From positions 7,792-14,571 of the forward strand of contig JAUNHS010000005.1 in NCBI GenBank assembly GCA_030523805.1: DNA of 6,780 bases. Direction: 5' to 3'. This document shows, in pieces, positions 5,256-6,780 of this stretch (positions are counted from its first letter, which is position 1; each line of letters begins with the position of its first letter). Below the pieces are notes generated by a model. It was not told the DNA's origin, ran no database searches, and was given only the letters and a program-made list of their open reading frames with translations. This DNA comes from Acinetobacter sp. (GTDB lineage Bacteria > Pseudomonadota > Gammaproteobacteria > Pseudomonadales > Moraxellaceae). Both the position numbers and the translations under genes were made by a program.

Positions 5256-6780
5256 TTAAGTTTGTTCTTGTGCAGACAAGTCATCATCTTGCTTATGTTT
5301 GGCTTTCTTTTTGGCTTTTTTCTTTTTCGCTTTCGGTTTTTCTTCTAGCAATAGTTCCGTTTCACTTTCTTGCCATTGTGCCAATTGTTGCATCACCGCC
5401 GCATAAATAGAATGCGGACTGTATTGCCCTTGTGCATTAAACTCACCCACAGGACGGTTCATCAAAATTTCCAGTGCTTGTTCTACATGGTCTATGGCGT
5501 GTACATGGAATTTACCTTGTTGCACGGCATCTATAATATCTTGACGGAGCATTAAATGTTGAATATTTTGGCGTGGAATAATCACGCCTTGTGAGCCTGT
5601 CAGCCCTTGTAATTGGCAAGCATCAAAAAAGCCTTCAATTTTGGCATTAATGCCGCCCACAGGTTGCACTTGCCCCAATTGGTTCATAGAGCCTGTAATT
5701 GCCCACGATTGATGAATAGGAATTTGACTAATGGCAGAAATCAAGGCAGATAATTCGGCAACTGTGGCACTATCGCCATCTACTTCGCCATAGCTTTGTT
5801 CAAATGCCAATGCTGCAGAAAAGTTGAGTATTTGCTGTCGTCCAAAGTGGGATTTTAAAAAGCTAGACATTAGCAATGTGCCTTTGGCGTGCAATGAACC
5901 ACCTAATTCTACACTGCGTTCAATATCTAAAATATCGCCAGCCCCTTGGCAGACCGATGCGGTTAAGCGAGATGGAAAGCCAAATTCACTATCGGCATAT
6001 TGAATGACCGAAAGAGCATTGACTTGTCCTAGGCGTTGCCCTTGCGTTTCTATTAATTGCGTGCCTTGCGAAAGGTCTTGCCAATATAATTCTCGCCAAT
6101 AACCCAAACGATACAAACGTTGTTTTAATGCAGTTTGTACATGGCAGGCTTTCACGCCATCACTTTGGGCTTGCATGGCATGAAAATGCGACTCACGCAA
6201 TAATTCACTTAAACTCGCTCCATGTAAAGATAGAGCATTTTGATCTTCTGCACGGTGGCTGGCATCGGTTAATATTTCTGCTAATGCTTCACGGTCAAAA
6301 GGCAGTAATTGATCTTGTTGAATATAATCGGCAATCCATTGTACAAAACTTAACTCATGTTCTGCTTGGCGTGGCAAAGTATCGGTAAAATCGGCACGAA
6401 TTTTAAATAGGCGAGCCAAATCTTGATCTACCAGCAATAAATCATCATAAGTTTCAGGTTCAGCCAATAAAATGACCGTGAGTTGCAACGGAATATCACT
6501 CACTTGCAAGCGTGTTGCAGGCATTAAATGCTGTAAACTAGACCATTGCCAATGGCGACATTGTAAGGCGTGCTTTAAAATATGCCACACTTGGGGTTGT
6601 TGTAAAATTTGCTCTAATTCCACAATCAAAAAACCACCATTCGCCTTGAGCAATGTACCTGCTTGTAAATCTAAATGATTGGCTGCTTGTGGTGCGTGAG
6701 CATCGTGGGCGATATAGCCAAACAAACGCTGCAAACTTGGAAAATCTTCATAAACAATCGGGCGAATGGCTTGCGAATGG
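5256..6780 (-). CDS. Lon-family ATP-dependent protease, LonB/YcbZ type (5' partial)
   Basis: This AAA+ serine protease of the AAA_32/Lon_C architecture acts on cytoplasmic proteins. Reading from the right edge, 507 codons are visible and the gene continues off the window: RPIVYEDFPS before 6734 matches the family's 'PVVYED' segment, so the TTG at 6732-6734 is not the start. The ATPase part includes LLKANGGFLIVELEQIL (Walker B region) and LARLFKIRADF, typical of this group; the Walker A loop must be upstream. The protease domain has Ser in VDGDSAT (codon 5769-5771) and Lys in GGINAKIEGFF (codon 5640-5642), 43 residues apart, the same spacing as Ser679 and Lys722 of E. coli Lon. After the domain comes a lysine-rich stretch (5292-5339) and an acidic end. 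The visible length and lack of an N-terminal LAN domain in view favour LonB/YcbZ over classical Lon. The gene converges on nadM. Substrates cannot be told from sequence. Confidence 0.92.
   Translation of the reverse strand, partial: HSQAIRPIVYEDFPSLQRLFGYIAHDAHAPQAANHLDLQAGTLLKANGGFLIVELEQILQQPQVWHILKHALQCRHWQWSSLQHLMPATRLQVSDIPLQLTVILLAEPETYDDLLLVDQDLARLFKIRADFTDTLPRQAEHELSFVQWIADYIQQDQLLPFDREALAEILTDASHRAEDQNALSLHGASLSELLRESHFHAMQAQSDGVKACHVQTALKQRLYRLGYWRELYWQDLSQGTQLIETQGQRLGQVNALSVIQYADSEFGFPSRLTASVCQGAGDILDIERSVELGGSLHAKGTLLMSSFLKSHFGRQQILNFSAALAFEQSYGEVDGDSATVAELSALISAISQIPIHQSWAITGSMNQLGQVQPVGGINAKIEGFFDACQLQGLTGSQGVIIPRQNIQHLMLRQDIIDAVQQGKFHVHAIDHVEQALEILMNRPVGEFNAQGQYSPHSIYAAVMQQLAQWQESETELLLEEKPKAKKKKAKKKAKHKQDDDLSAQEQT

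Noticed and set aside
6128..6388. Plus-strand open frame inside the Lon-like gene
   Set aside because: It is a shadow of a conserved coding region, with His- and Leu-rich composition and no recognisable motifs.
6732..6734. TTG as the start of the Lon-like gene
   Set aside because: The frame stays open to the window edge, and the upstream residues (RPIVYEDFPS) match the conserved family sequence, so the gene is truncated by the window, not started here.
1..6780. Mobile elements, CRISPR, tRNA, toxin-antitoxin or defence genes
   Set aside because: I saw no transposase, terminal inverted repeats, spaced repeats, tRNA-like fold or defence motifs; all substantial open frames are accounted for by housekeeping genes.

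Overview
The window reads as ordinary core chromosome of a Gram-negative gammaproteobacterium, most likely a member of the Moraxellaceae close to Acinetobacter. The grounds are an AT-rich sequence with glutamine-rich proteins, a KdsB that resembles what I remember of Acinetobacter KdsB, a type IV pilus PilZ lying directly behind holB, and a NadM-type NMN adenylyltransferase. The genus is inferred from remembered sequences and gene order, not from a search. KdsB implies KDO-containing lipooligosaccharide, and PilZ implies type IV pili.

Layout. Bases 20-2145 (+) are a tight cluster: kdsB (CMP-KDO synthetase), holB (clamp-loader delta' subunit) and pilZ, joined by gaps of 0 and 5 bases, so probably cotranscribed. 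After 62 bases comes a DEAD-box RNA helicase, best matched to rhlB (2208-3359, +). A hairpin terminator follows, and its 3' arm forms part of the promoter of a small bacterial SRP RNA (4.5S RNA, about 3475-3590, +). A lipoprotein metallopeptidase of family M48 (LoiP/YggG-like, 3780-4565, +) follows and ends at a clear terminator. Next is a single-domain NMN adenylyltransferase (nadM-like, 4660-5214, +). It converges on a Lon-family ATP-dependent protease (LonB/YcbZ type, 5256 to beyond the right edge, -), with a shared hairpin between the two stop codons.

How the genes relate. They are housekeeping functions with no single common pathway: outer-membrane glycolipid synthesis, DNA replication, pilus assembly, RNA remodelling, membrane-protein targeting, envelope proteolysis, NAD synthesis and cytoplasmic proteolysis. 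The M48 lipoprotein and the SRP RNA both concern envelope proteins, but separate terminators and promoters suggest they are independent units.

I found no mobile element, CRISPR array, tRNA, phage gene, toxin-antitoxin pair or defence system, and nothing that supports a new biological system. The points worth a second look are small: a terminator overlapping a promoter at the SRP RNA gene, a NadM lacking the Nudix half found in its best-known relatives, a lysine-rich tail on the Lon-like protease, repeats in front of rhlB, and a few substitutions in conserved motifs.
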